This document shows positions 30,322-37,663 of a stretch of DNA of 64,000 nucleotides, one piece after another. Both the position numbers and the translations under genes were made by a program. Source of the DNA: Amycolatopsis pretoriensis (GTDB lineage: Bacteria > Actinomycetota > Actinomycetes > Mycobacteriales > Pseudonocardiaceae); assembly GCF_900107925.1 (NCBI RefSeq), contig NZ_FNUJ01000002.1, positions 1,116,001-1,180,000 on the forward strand, in the 5' to 3' direction. The stretch's first letter is position 1; each line of letters starts with the position of its first letter. The notes under the pieces were generated by a model. It saw nothing but the letters and a program-made list of their open reading frames with translations. It searched no databases and was not told where the DNA came from.

Positions 30322-32388
30322 ATGCGTGACGATGTAGTCGAGGCGAGCGCCGTGGTCGGGCACACGCCGGATGTGGTGTGGCAGATCGTCGGTTCGCCGG
30401 AGTGGTATTCGCGGTTCGTTCCCGAGATCGCCGGGTGCGAGATCGTCGAACACGCCGCGCGCGGCCGGGGGCCCAAGGGCGTCATCCGGATCGCCCCCGA
30501 GCGCGGGCCGTTGATGGAGGCGCAGGTCCAGGCCGTCGTGTACCGGCCGGGCGAACACGTCGTGTGGTGCGGCGTCCCCGACGAAGGCACGTGGGTGTCG
30601 CTCGAGCTGAGACCGCTGGCCGGCGGCAAGACCGAGCTGTTCGTCCGGATGATGCTGCCGCCGTCGCACGCCGATCTGGTGTCTTCGGTGAAGAAGGACG
30701 TCCGCGCGCTCGCCCGGCGCCTCGATCTGCACCTCGCCGGCCAGGCCGACCCCGACGCCGACCGCGACGGCAACAAGGCCACGAAGCTGCGCACCACGAG
30801 CGTCCTGGTGCGCGCCGGCGTCCTGTCCGCGGGCCGCCCGGACAAGATCGCCCGCCAGCTCAGCTCCCTCGCCCAGTGGGGCGCCACCATCGCCGGCGGC
30901 TACCAGGCCGCCGCGGCCCGCGTCCCCGACGAGCCCGCCCTGCACGACGAGCGCAGCCTCCGCACCTTCAAGCAGGTCCAGGAGCGCAGCGACCGGCTCG
31001 CGAACGGGCTGAGCGAGCTCGGCGTCGGCGAACGCGACCGGATCGCGCTGATGTGCCGCAACCACGCCGCGATGGTCGAGTCGTTCGTCGCCGCCAGCAA
31101 GCTCGGCGCCGACCTGATCCTGCTCAACACCGGCCTGTCCGCGGCCTCGGTCAAGGACGTGCTCGCCGAGCACCAGCCGGCCGCCGTGCTGGCCGACGAC
31201 GAGTTCGCGCAGACCATCGCGAACGTCCCGGGCGACTTCGCCCGGATCAGCACCTGGCCGGACGCCGAGACCGGCTACCCGACCGTCGACGAGCTGATCC
31301 ACGCCGCGCCCGCCGACCCGCCCAAGCCGGTCGACCGGCCGGGCCGCGTCGTCGTGCTGACGTCCGGGACCTCCGGGACGCCGAAGGGCGCGCGGCGACC
31401 CACGCCGAAGGGCATGGGGACGGCCGCGGCGATCCTCGACCGCATCCCGCTGCGCGCCGGTGACCGGATCATGGTCGCGGCGCCGCTGTTCCACAGCTGG
31501 GGCCTGGCCGCGATGCAGCTCGGCATGGCGCTGCGGGCGTCGCTCGCGCTGATCCGCAAGTTCGACGCCGAAGAGACGCTGCGGGCGATCGCGGAACAGA
31601 AGTGCGACGCGCTGTTCGCCGTGCCGATCATGCTGCAGCGCATCATGGATCTGCCCGAGCGGGTCCGCGCGCGCTACGACCTGTCGTCGCTGCGGATCGT
31701 CGCGAGCAGCGGGTCGGCGATGTCCGGGGCGTTCGTCACGCAGTTCATGGACACCTTCGGCGACGTCCTCTACAACTTCTACGGCTCGACCGAGGTGTCG
31801 TGGGCGAGCATCGCCGCCCCGGCCGACCTGCGCGCGGCGCCGACCACGGCCGGGCGCTGCCCGCTCGGCACGCGCGTCGCGATCCTCGACGAGGACCGCA
31901 AGCAGGTCCCGCCCGGCGGCGAAGGCCAGATCTTCGTGGGCAACGACATGCTGTTCGACGGCTACACGAACGGGACGGACCCGGCGCGCGCGGCGGACCT
32001 GATGGCCACCGGCGACGTCGGCTACCTGGACGCGGCGGGCCGCCTGTTCGTCACCGGCCGGGCCGACGAGATGATCGTGTCCGGCGGCGAGAACGTCTTC
32101 CCCCGTCCGGTGGAAGAAGCGCTGGTGGCGCTGCCCGGTGTGCACGACGCGGCGGTGGTCGGCGTGGCGGACGCGGAGTGGGGCCAGCGGCTGGCGGCGT
32201 ACGTCGTCCCGCGGCGCGGCGCCTCGCTGCACGCGGAGGACATCCGGGCCTACATCCACCAGCGGCTGGCCCGGTTCGCCGTGCCGCGCGACGTGTACTT
32301 CGTGCCGGACCTGCCCCGCAACGCGACGGGCAAGATCCTCAAGCGCCTGCTGCACGACGACACCTGGCCGGTCACCAGCGAGTACTGA
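30322..32388 (+). CDS. SRPBCC domain fused to acyl-CoA synthetase (FadD-like)
   Basis: A 688-aa two-domain protein. Residues 1-145 are a START/SRPBCC lipid-binding fold (VVGHTPDVVWQIVGSPEWYSRFVPEI), followed by a linker and an AMP-forming ligase: VVVLTSGTSGTPKGARR (P-loop, about 343-359), NFYGSTEVSW, TGDVGYLDAAGRLFVTGRADEMIVSGG, and the catalytic Lys in RNATGKILKRLL near the end. It would activate a fatty or aromatic acid to its CoA ester. The fused SRPBCC part may bind the lipid substrate. The closest ligase branch is mycobacterial FadD2-like. It is co-transcribed with the next small gene (TGATG overlap). Confidence 0.92.
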   Translation: MRDDVVEASAVVGHTPDVVWQIVGSPEWYSRFVPEIAGCEIVEHAARGRGPKGVIRIAPERGPLMEAQVQAVVYRPGEHVVWCGVPDEGTWVSLELRPLAGGKTELFVRMMLPPSHADLVSSVKKDVRALARRLDLHLAGQADPDADRDGNKATKLRTTSVLVRAGVLSAGRPDKIARQLSSLAQWGATIAGGYQAAAARVPDEPALHDERSLRTFKQVQERSDRLANGLSELGVGERDRIALMCRNHAAMVESFVAASKLGADLILLNTGLSAASVKDVLAEHQPAAVLADDEFAQTIANVPGDFARISTWPDAETGYPTVDELIHAAPADPPKPVDRPGRVVVLTSGTSGTPKGARRPTPKGMGTAAAILDRIPLRAGDRIMVAAPLFHSWGLAAMQLGMALRASLALIRKFDAEETLRAIAEQKCDALFAVPIMLQRIMDLPERVRARYDLSSLRIVASSGSAMSGAFVTQFMDTFGDVLYNFYGSTEVSWASIAAPADLRAAPTTAGRCPLGTRVAILDEDRKQVPPGGEGQIFVGNDMLFDGYTNGTDPARAADLMATGDVGYLDAAGRLFVTGRADEMIVSGGENVFPRPVEEALVALPGVHDAAVVGVADAEWGQRLAAYVVPRRGASLHAEDIRAYIHQRLARFAVPRDVYFVPDLPRNATGKILKRLLHDDTWPVTSEY

Positions 32389-32651
32389 TGCCCGAGCACA
32401 CGCCGGACGGCCGGTACATCGTCGTGAACGGCCGCCGGTGGCGCGCGACGGACCCCGAAATCCCGGACGACGTCCGCGACCGCCTGCAGAAGCACCTGAT
32501 GGCGGCGCGGCGCGTCCAGGACCGCGCGCGTACCCAGACGGCGAAGGTGGCGCTGGGCGAGCGCGGTGAGCCGTGGTGGGAGCAGACGTCCGAGCAACGG
32601 CGTGAGCGCTGGGAAAGCGGCCTCGCCGAGCTGGATCAGCCGACGGGCTGA
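32388..32651 (+). CDS. Small conserved hypothetical protein
   Basis: An 87-aa, highly charged protein: YIVVNGRRWRATDPEIPD and RDRLQKHLMAARRVQ, then ARTQTAKVALGERGEPWW. No known domain with function is recognised; similar short proteins occur widely in actinobacteria under uninformative names. Its ATG overlaps the ligase stop by one base, and its end overlaps the convergent GyrI-like gene by 16 nt. Confidence 0.82.
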   Translation: MPEHTPDGRYIVVNGRRWRATDPEIPDDVRDRLQKHLMAARRVQDRARTQTAKVALGERGEPWWEQTSEQRRERWESGLAELDQPTG

Positions 32652-33235
32652 CGCAGTACGGTCTTGAGCTTCGCGGGCTCGGTCCGGCGCGGGTCGCCGA
32701 GGTAGACCTCGTGGTGCAGGCCGGTCGGCTTGAGTCCTTCGCGCTCGAGGAACTCGTCGTGCAGGCGGGCGAGCAGCGGGGCTTCGTCGTCGTAGGAGCC
32801 GATGTGCAGCACCTGCGCGCAGCGGCCTTCGTGCAGCTTCTCGAGCCGGACCGGCGCGTCGATCTTCTTCTTGCGCAGCACGGCTTCCCGGACTTCTTCG
32901 ACGGCGTCCTCACCGAGGTGTCCGGGCAGGGAGATCAGCATCGTCCACTGCCAGGAGTCCTTGGCGCGCACGGTGAACGCGGCGTAGTCCTCGGCCCACC
33001 ACAGGCCTTCGAGCGGTCCGACGACGAAGTCCTCGCCGGTGCGCTTGGCCGTCATCTTGATCGTGTAGGCGAAGGAGTAGAGGGCTTCGACGGCTTTCTT
33101 ATAGCTGTCGGCGGTGTTGGGGTTGCCGCGGCCGTCGATGGCGAGGAACTGCTGCTCGGGCACGTCGAGCAGGGCCCAGTCGGTGTTCTTCGGCGCGTAC
33201 AGCTGCTTCAGGTCCTTCTTGACGTCGTAGGGCAT
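32636..33235 (-). CDS. GyrI-like small-molecule-binding protein
   Basis: A 199-aa protein of the GyrI/SHS2-like family: MPYDVKKDLKQLYAPKNTDW, FLAIDGRGNPNTADSYKKAVEALYSFAYTIK, VGPLEGLWWAEDY, RCAQVLHIGSYDDEAPLLARLHDEFLEREG. Such domains bind hydrophobic drugs or toxins. The start overlaps the PadR gene stop (TGATG), so a PadR regulator and a drug-binding protein form a two-gene operon. Confidence 0.92.
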   Translation of the reverse strand: MPYDVKKDLKQLYAPKNTDWALLDVPEQQFLAIDGRGNPNTADSYKKAVEALYSFAYTIKMTAKRTGEDFVVGPLEGLWWAEDYAAFTVRAKDSWQWTMLISLPGHLGEDAVEEVREAVLRKKKIDAPVRLEKLHEGRCAQVLHIGSYDDEAPLLARLHDEFLEREGLKPTGLHHEVYLGDPRRTEPAKLKTVLRQPVG

Positions 33236-33738
33236 CAGGCCAGTCCTTTCAGCCACGCGGCTTCCGCCTCGAGCTGCTTGAGGGAGTAGTCGAAGATCGC
33301 GCGGACGAAGGGCGGGGCGTCGGCTCGCGCGGCCCGGCGCACTTCGTCCAGGCGTTCCTCGACGGCTTCGGCGCGCCGGGCCAGGGCGGCGGCGAGCCGG
33401 CCGGGTGGGATCGCCGGGCTGTTGGCCAGCCCGACCAGCACCGGCGGGTGCACCGGGCGCAGTTCGGCGATGGCCGCTTCCGCGGCCGCCGCGCAGGCTC
33501 GCCGGCCGGCGTCGGTGGCCGTGTACGTCTTCTTGGCCTTGGCGTGCGCGCGTTCTTCGGCGACTTCGGCGACCAGGCCGCGGTCGCGGAGTTTGCCGAG
33601 GACGTAGTAGATCGAGCTGAACCCGAGGGCGGTCCACTCGCGCATGCCGCGTTCGGACACGACTTCGTCCAGCTCGTAGCCGTGCCTCGGCCGCTCGACG
33701 ACGAGGCCGAGGACGGTCAGTTCCGCGTCGGTCAGCAC
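33235..33738 (-). CDS. PadR-family transcriptional regulator
   Basis: A 167-aa regulator: LTDAELTVLGLVVERPRHGYELDEVV, SSIYYVLGKLRDRGLVAEV and KKTYTATDAGRRA show the PadR winged helix, followed by a C-terminal coiled dimerisation region (EERLDEVRRAARAD). GTG 33738 is the start. A TATTC-N8-GAATA inverted repeat lies directly upstream and suggests autoregulation of this gene and the GyrI-like gene. Confidence 0.92.
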   Translation of the reverse strand: MLTDAELTVLGLVVERPRHGYELDEVVSERGMREWTALGFSSIYYVLGKLRDRGLVAEVAEERAHAKAKKTYTATDAGRRACAAAAEAAIAELRPVHPPVLVGLANSPAIPPGRLAAALARRAEAVEERLDEVRRAARADAPPFVRAIFDYSLKQLEAEAAWLKGLA

Positions 33739-33743
33739 GTCAG

Positions 33744-33761
33744 TATTCTAGTGCTGGAATA
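33744..33761. promoter_or_regulatory. Candidate PadR operator TATTC-N8-GAATA
   Basis: TATTCTAGTGCTGGAATA has perfect 5-bp outer arms and 7 of 8 matches when extended inward. It begins 6 bp upstream of the padR start and 27 bp before the PafBC-like promoter motif. Confidence 0.58.
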
Positions 33762-33787
33762 GCCCGGTTCGTCAAGGCTGCCGGAAA

Positions 33788-33810
33788 TTGTCGGTGGGTG
33801 CTGGCATGCT
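33788..33810 (+). promoter_or_regulatory. PafBC/RecA_NDp-like promoter of the MoxR-VWA operon
   Basis: TTGTCGGTG (33788-33796), 8 bp, CATGCT (33805-33810). The known mycobacterial damage-induced consensus is tTGTCRGTG-N8-TAnnnT: the first box matches fully and the spacer is exact, with one mismatch (C for T) in the -10 element. It lies 31 bp upstream of the first start codon of the operon. Confidence 0.6.
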
Positions 33811-33841
33811 TCAGCGAGTACCGGAAAGCGAGGTCGGAACA

Positions 33842-35161
33842 GTGGGGGGACAGGTGGTGACGGCGGTGCCGTGGACCGCGGAACGCGTGGCCGGGCTGGC
33901 GCCGGATCCCGCTTCGGAGAAGGCGGGCCGGGCGCTGGCCGCGCCGGCGAAGTGGTCGGGTGCGGGTGCGTCCGAAGACGCCGTGTGGGGCTTCTGCCAG
34001 GGCAGTGGCAAGAAGCCGTACCAGACGTGCGTCGAGCTCGCCGAGCCCGCGTTCCGGTGTTCCTGTCCCAGCCGGAAGTTCCCGTGCAAGCACGCGCTCG
34101 GGCTGTTGCTGTTGTGGGCCGCTGGTCGGATCGACACGGCGGAACCGCCCGAGTGGGTGCACACGTGGCTGGCCGAACGCGCCGACCGGGCCCGCCGCGC
34201 GGAGAAACGCGCGGAAGCGGCCGGCCCGAAGGACGAGGAAGCGGCCGCTCGCCGGGCATCGGAGCGGGCGGCGCGCGTCGAAGGTGGTGTCGCGGAGCTG
34301 AAGGTGTGGCTGACCGACCGGATCGGCGCGGGCTTCGCGGGTTTCGAGCGCAGCGGCGGTGAAGAGCTGCGCACGGTGGCCGCGCGGATGGTGGACGCAC
34401 AGGCGTCCGGCCTCGCGGGCGGCTTGCGCCGGGCGGCGGGGATCGTCGGCCGCCGCGACTGGCCGGAGGCGTTGCTGGGCGAGCTGTCGCTGGTGTACCT
34501 GCTGGCGGATTCGGCGACCCGATTGGACGCTTTGCCGTTGCCCTTGGCGGAAACGGTCCGCACCCGGCTGGGGTTTTCGGTCGAGACGGCCCGGGTGCTC
34601 GAGCAGGGCGAGCGAGTCTCGGACGAGTGGCTGATCACGGGCGCGGCGGACGAGGAGAACGACCGCCTGCTGACGCGCCGAACGTGGTTGCGCGGGCGTC
34701 TTACCGGCCGGGACGCGTTGGTGCTGTCGTTCGCGCCGCCGGGGCGTCCACTGGATTCTTCGTTGCCACCAGGGCATTTCCTGACGGCGGAGCTGGCGTT
34801 CTACCCGGGCGCGGCCCCGTTGCGGGCGTTGGTGGTGGAGCGCGAGGTGCCCTCGGCGGCCTCGGCGGCGTCCGGCGGATCGATTTCCGAGGCGCTGGCA
34901 GCGTACGCGCGAGCGATGGCGGCGGACCCCTGGCTGGAGCGCTGGCCGGTGTTGTTGTCGGGAGTGACGCCGGCGGAACACGGTGGCGGCTGGTGTCTGT
35001 CCGAAAAGGACGGAACGGCGTTGCCGCTGGTGCCGTACGCGTGGCCGTGGTCGTTGCTGGCGATGTCGGCGGGCCGGCCATTGACGGTGGCAGGCGAGTG
35101 GAGCCCGGCCGGACTGAGGCCGCTGACCTGCTGGCACGAGAACCGGGCGGTGCGGCTGTGA
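33842..35161 (+). CDS. SWIM zinc-finger protein
   Basis: A 439-aa protein whose SWIM zinc finger is visible near residues 61-78 (FRCSCPSRKFPCKHALGL, CxCxnCxH). SWIM fingers bind DNA or protein partners. The rest is a helical, Arg/Ala-rich region (ERADRARRAEKRAEAAG) and a C-terminal part with strands (EWSPAGLRPLTCWHENRAV). It is the first gene of a five-gene operon with DUF5691, MoxR, DUF5682 and VWA proteins. GTG 33842 is preferred since ATG 33806 overlaps the -10 of the promoter motif; GTG 33854 after GGGGGA is an alternative. Confidence 0.9.
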   Translation: MGGQVVTAVPWTAERVAGLAPDPASEKAGRALAAPAKWSGAGASEDAVWGFCQGSGKKPYQTCVELAEPAFRCSCPSRKFPCKHALGLLLLWAAGRIDTAEPPEWVHTWLAERADRARRAEKRAEAAGPKDEEAAARRASERAARVEGGVAELKVWLTDRIGAGFAGFERSGGEELRTVAARMVDAQASGLAGGLRRAAGIVGRRDWPEALLGELSLVYLLADSATRLDALPLPLAETVRTRLGFSVETARVLEQGERVSDEWLITGAADEENDRLLTRRTWLRGRLTGRDALVLSFAPPGRPLDSSLPPGHFLTAELAFYPGAAPLRALVVEREVPSAASAASGGSISEALAAYARAMAADPWLERWPVLLSGVTPAEHGGGWCLSEKDGTALPLVPYAWPWSLLAMSAGRPLTVAGEWSPAGLRPLTCWHENRAVRL

Positions 35162-35195
35162 GCTTTTCCCTTACCCACGAACAGGAGGTGCGACC

Positions 35196-36581
35196 GTGAA
35201 AGCCTGGGAAGACCTCGTCGGCACCGCGCTCCTCGGCACCCGCCGTCGCACGCTGGACCCCGCCACCCAGCCGGCCGCCGTCCAGAACCTCATCGAGGAC
35301 CGCCCCGACCCCGCCGAACAGCTCCTCACCGCGGCGGCCGTCCTCACCACCTACCGCCGCGCCGGGCGGCAGCCGCTCCACGACGTCCGTCCCCTCCCCG
35401 TCGCGTCCCACGACGACCGCCCCTTCGTCCCGCCGCTGGCGCGCGAACGCCTGGCCCGCCTGCTCGCCGCCAGCCACCCCGACCTCCTCCTCGAATGGCT
35501 CGGCATCGTCGCCGGCACGGACTACCGCGTCCCGCCCGAAACCCTCCCCCTCCTCGCCGAAGCCGCCCGGAGCAAAGCCGCCCTGCGGGGGCCCCTCGTC
35601 GCCGTCGCCGGGCCCGTCGGGGCGTGGCTCGGGCAGCGGAACCCCGACTGGTCCTACCTCTGCGCGCCCGCGGAAGAACAGGCCGACGTCTGGCAGTACG
35701 GCAGCCTCACCCAGCGCCGCCGCTGGCTCGCCGCCAAACTCACCCAAGACCCCGCCGCGGCCCGCGAAGCCCTGCACACCTCCTGGAAGACCGAACCCGC
35801 CGACGTCCGCTCGGACTTCCTCGGCGTGCTCGCCGGCCACCTCGAAGCCCAAGACGAAGACTTCCTCGAAGCCGCCCTCACCGACCGCGCGGCGGCCGTG
35901 CGCGAACGCGCCGCCGAACTGCTCGGCCGGCTGCCCGGCACCCGGTACGGCGAAAGCATGGCCGAACGCCTCCGGCCGCTCGTCCGCCGCCGGGGCCGCA
36001 TCCTGGAAGTCACCGTGCCGCAAGGCGAACGCGGCGACGGCACCGTCCGGCTGCGCACCCTCGTCGCCGCCGCGCCGCTCGCCTTCTGGACCGAATTCGG
36101 GCCGCCCGCCGAGGTCGTCCGGATGACCGTCGAAGGCTGCCCGGCCGGTGTCCTGCGCGACTCCTGGGCCACCGCCGCCCTGCGTCAGCGCGACGAAACC
36201 TGGGCCCAAGCGCTGATCGGCGCCGACCCCGGCGGGCGCACGACGCCGCCGCTGCTCGGCGTGCTCGGCCCGGCGAGCCAGGCCGCCACCGTCGGGCACC
36301 TGATCGGCCGGCTACCGGTCGAATCGTTCGCCCGGCTGGTGCACGAACTACCCCGGCCGTGGACGAAGGAGCTCGGCACCGCCCTGCTCGACTGGATCGC
36401 CCGCCAGGACGACCACCGCCTGGTCTCGCACGCCGCCGTCGTGATCGCCCGCGCGGTCCCGCCGCGGTGCCTGCGCCACCCGCTGGCCACCACCCGCCTG
36501 ACCATGGACGCCGGGCCGTGGCGCCGGGCGCTCACCGAAACGCTGAACTTCCGCCGCGAAATGTACGAGGAGCTCGCATGA
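35196..36581 (+). CDS. DUF5691 protein
   Basis: A 461-aa, mainly helical protein: MKAWEDLVGTALLGTRRR is the family opening, and repeated units (LGVLAGHLEAQDEDFLEAALTDRAAAVRERAAELLGRLP) look like HEAT-type repeats, suggesting a scaffold. DUF5691 is known only from its steady link to SWIM and MoxR genes; its biochemical role is unknown. GTG 35196 follows AGGAGG at 35183-35188. The stop overlaps the MoxR gene start (ATGA). Confidence 0.88.
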   Translation: MKAWEDLVGTALLGTRRRTLDPATQPAAVQNLIEDRPDPAEQLLTAAAVLTTYRRAGRQPLHDVRPLPVASHDDRPFVPPLARERLARLLAASHPDLLLEWLGIVAGTDYRVPPETLPLLAEAARSKAALRGPLVAVAGPVGAWLGQRNPDWSYLCAPAEEQADVWQYGSLTQRRRWLAAKLTQDPAAAREALHTSWKTEPADVRSDFLGVLAGHLEAQDEDFLEAALTDRAAAVRERAAELLGRLPGTRYGESMAERLRPLVRRRGRILEVTVPQGERGDGTVRLRTLVAAAPLAFWTEFGPPAEVVRMTVEGCPAGVLRDSWATAALRQRDETWAQALIGADPGGRTTPPLLGVLGPASQAATVGHLIGRLPVESFARLVHELPRPWTKELGTALLDWIARQDDHRLVSHAAVVIARAVPPRCLRHPLATTRLTMDAGPWRRALTETLNFRREMYEELA

Positions 36582-37663
36582 CCGCCCCCACCGTCCTCCG
36601 GCCGCACGCCGAACAGGACCACGCCGCCGAGCTGGCCGCGCTGGCCGCCGCCGACGAGCGGGCCAAGCCGCCGAACTGGAACCTGTCCCCGTGGGCCGTC
36701 GTCGAGTACCTGCTCGGCGGCACCCTGCCGGACGGCACGGTGATCACCCCGAAGTACGTCGGCCCGCGGCGGCTGATCGAGGTCGCGGTCGCCACCCTGG
36801 CCACCGACCGCGCGCTGCTGCTGCTCGGCGTGCCCGGCACGGCGAAGACGTGGGTGTCCGAACACCTCTCCGCCGCGATCAGCGGCGACTCGACGCTGCT
36901 GGTGCAGGGCACCGCGGGCACGTCCGAGGAGTCGATCCGCTACGGCTGGAACTACGCCCGGCTGATCGCCGAGGGCCCGAGTGCCGCCGCGCTGGTCGAA
37001 AGCCCGGTGCTGCGCGCGATGCGGGACGGCAAGCTCGCCCGCCTCGAGGAGCTGACCCGCATCCCGGCCGACGTCCAGGACTCGCTCATCACGATCCTGT
37101 CGGAGAAGACCCTGCCGATCCCGGAGCTGGGCACCGAGGTGCAGGCGCGCCCGGGCTTCAACCTGATCGCGACGGCGAACAACCGCGACAAGGGCGTCAA
37201 CGAGCTGTCGAGCGCGCTGCGGCGGCGGTTCAACACCGTCGTGCTGCCGCTGCCGGACAGCGCCGAGGCGGAGGTCGAGATCGTCAGCCGCCGCGTCGCC
37301 GAGCTGGGCACGTCGCTGCAGCTGCCCGCCGAGGCCGCCGAGCTGGCCGAGATCCGCCGGGTGGTCACCGTGTTCCGCGAGCTGCGCTCGGGCCGCACCG
37401 AAGACGGGCGCACGGCGGTGAAGTCGCCGTCCGGCACGCTGTCGACGGCCGAGGCGATCAGCGTGCTGACCGGCGGCCTCGCGCTGGCCGCCCACTTCGG
37501 CGACGGCGTGCTGCGCCCGCACGACATCGCGGCCGGCATCCACGGCGCGGTCGTCAAGGACCCGGTGGCCGACCGCGCGATCTGGATCGAGTACCTCGAG
37601 ACGGTCGTCCGCGAGCGCGACGGCTGGGCCGACTTCTACCGGGCGGGCCAGGAGATCTCGTGA
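36578..37663 (+). CDS. MoxR-family AAA+ ATPase
   Basis: A 361-aa AAA+ ATPase: Walker A GVPGTAKTWVSEHL (Lys near 93), a pre-sensor region GTSEESIRYGWNYARL, a Walker-B-like ARLEELTRIPADVQDSLITILSEK, sensor 1 NLIATANNRDKGVNELSSALRRRF (with Arg finger). Family members act as chaperones that remodel or activate partners, usually with a VWA protein encoded beside them, as here. Both ends overlap neighbours by 4 nt. Confidence 0.94.
   Translation: MTAPTVLRPHAEQDHAAELAALAAADERAKPPNWNLSPWAVVEYLLGGTLPDGTVITPKYVGPRRLIEVAVATLATDRALLLLGVPGTAKTWVSEHLSAAISGDSTLLVQGTAGTSEESIRYGWNYARLIAEGPSAAALVESPVLRAMRDGKLARLEELTRIPADVQDSLITILSEKTLPIPELGTEVQARPGFNLIATANNRDKGVNELSSALRRRFNTVVLPLPDSAEAEVEIVSRRVAELGTSLQLPAEAAELAEIRRVVTVFRELRSGRTEDGRTAVKSPSGTLSTAEAISVLTGGLALAAHFGDGVLRPHDIAAGIHGAVVKDPVADRAIWIEYLETVVRERDGWADFYRAGQEIS

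Noticed and set aside
30196..32913. Open frame of 905 codons on the minus strand
   Set aside because: It mirrors the acyl-CoA synthetase gene, which has clear motifs; no motif on this strand.
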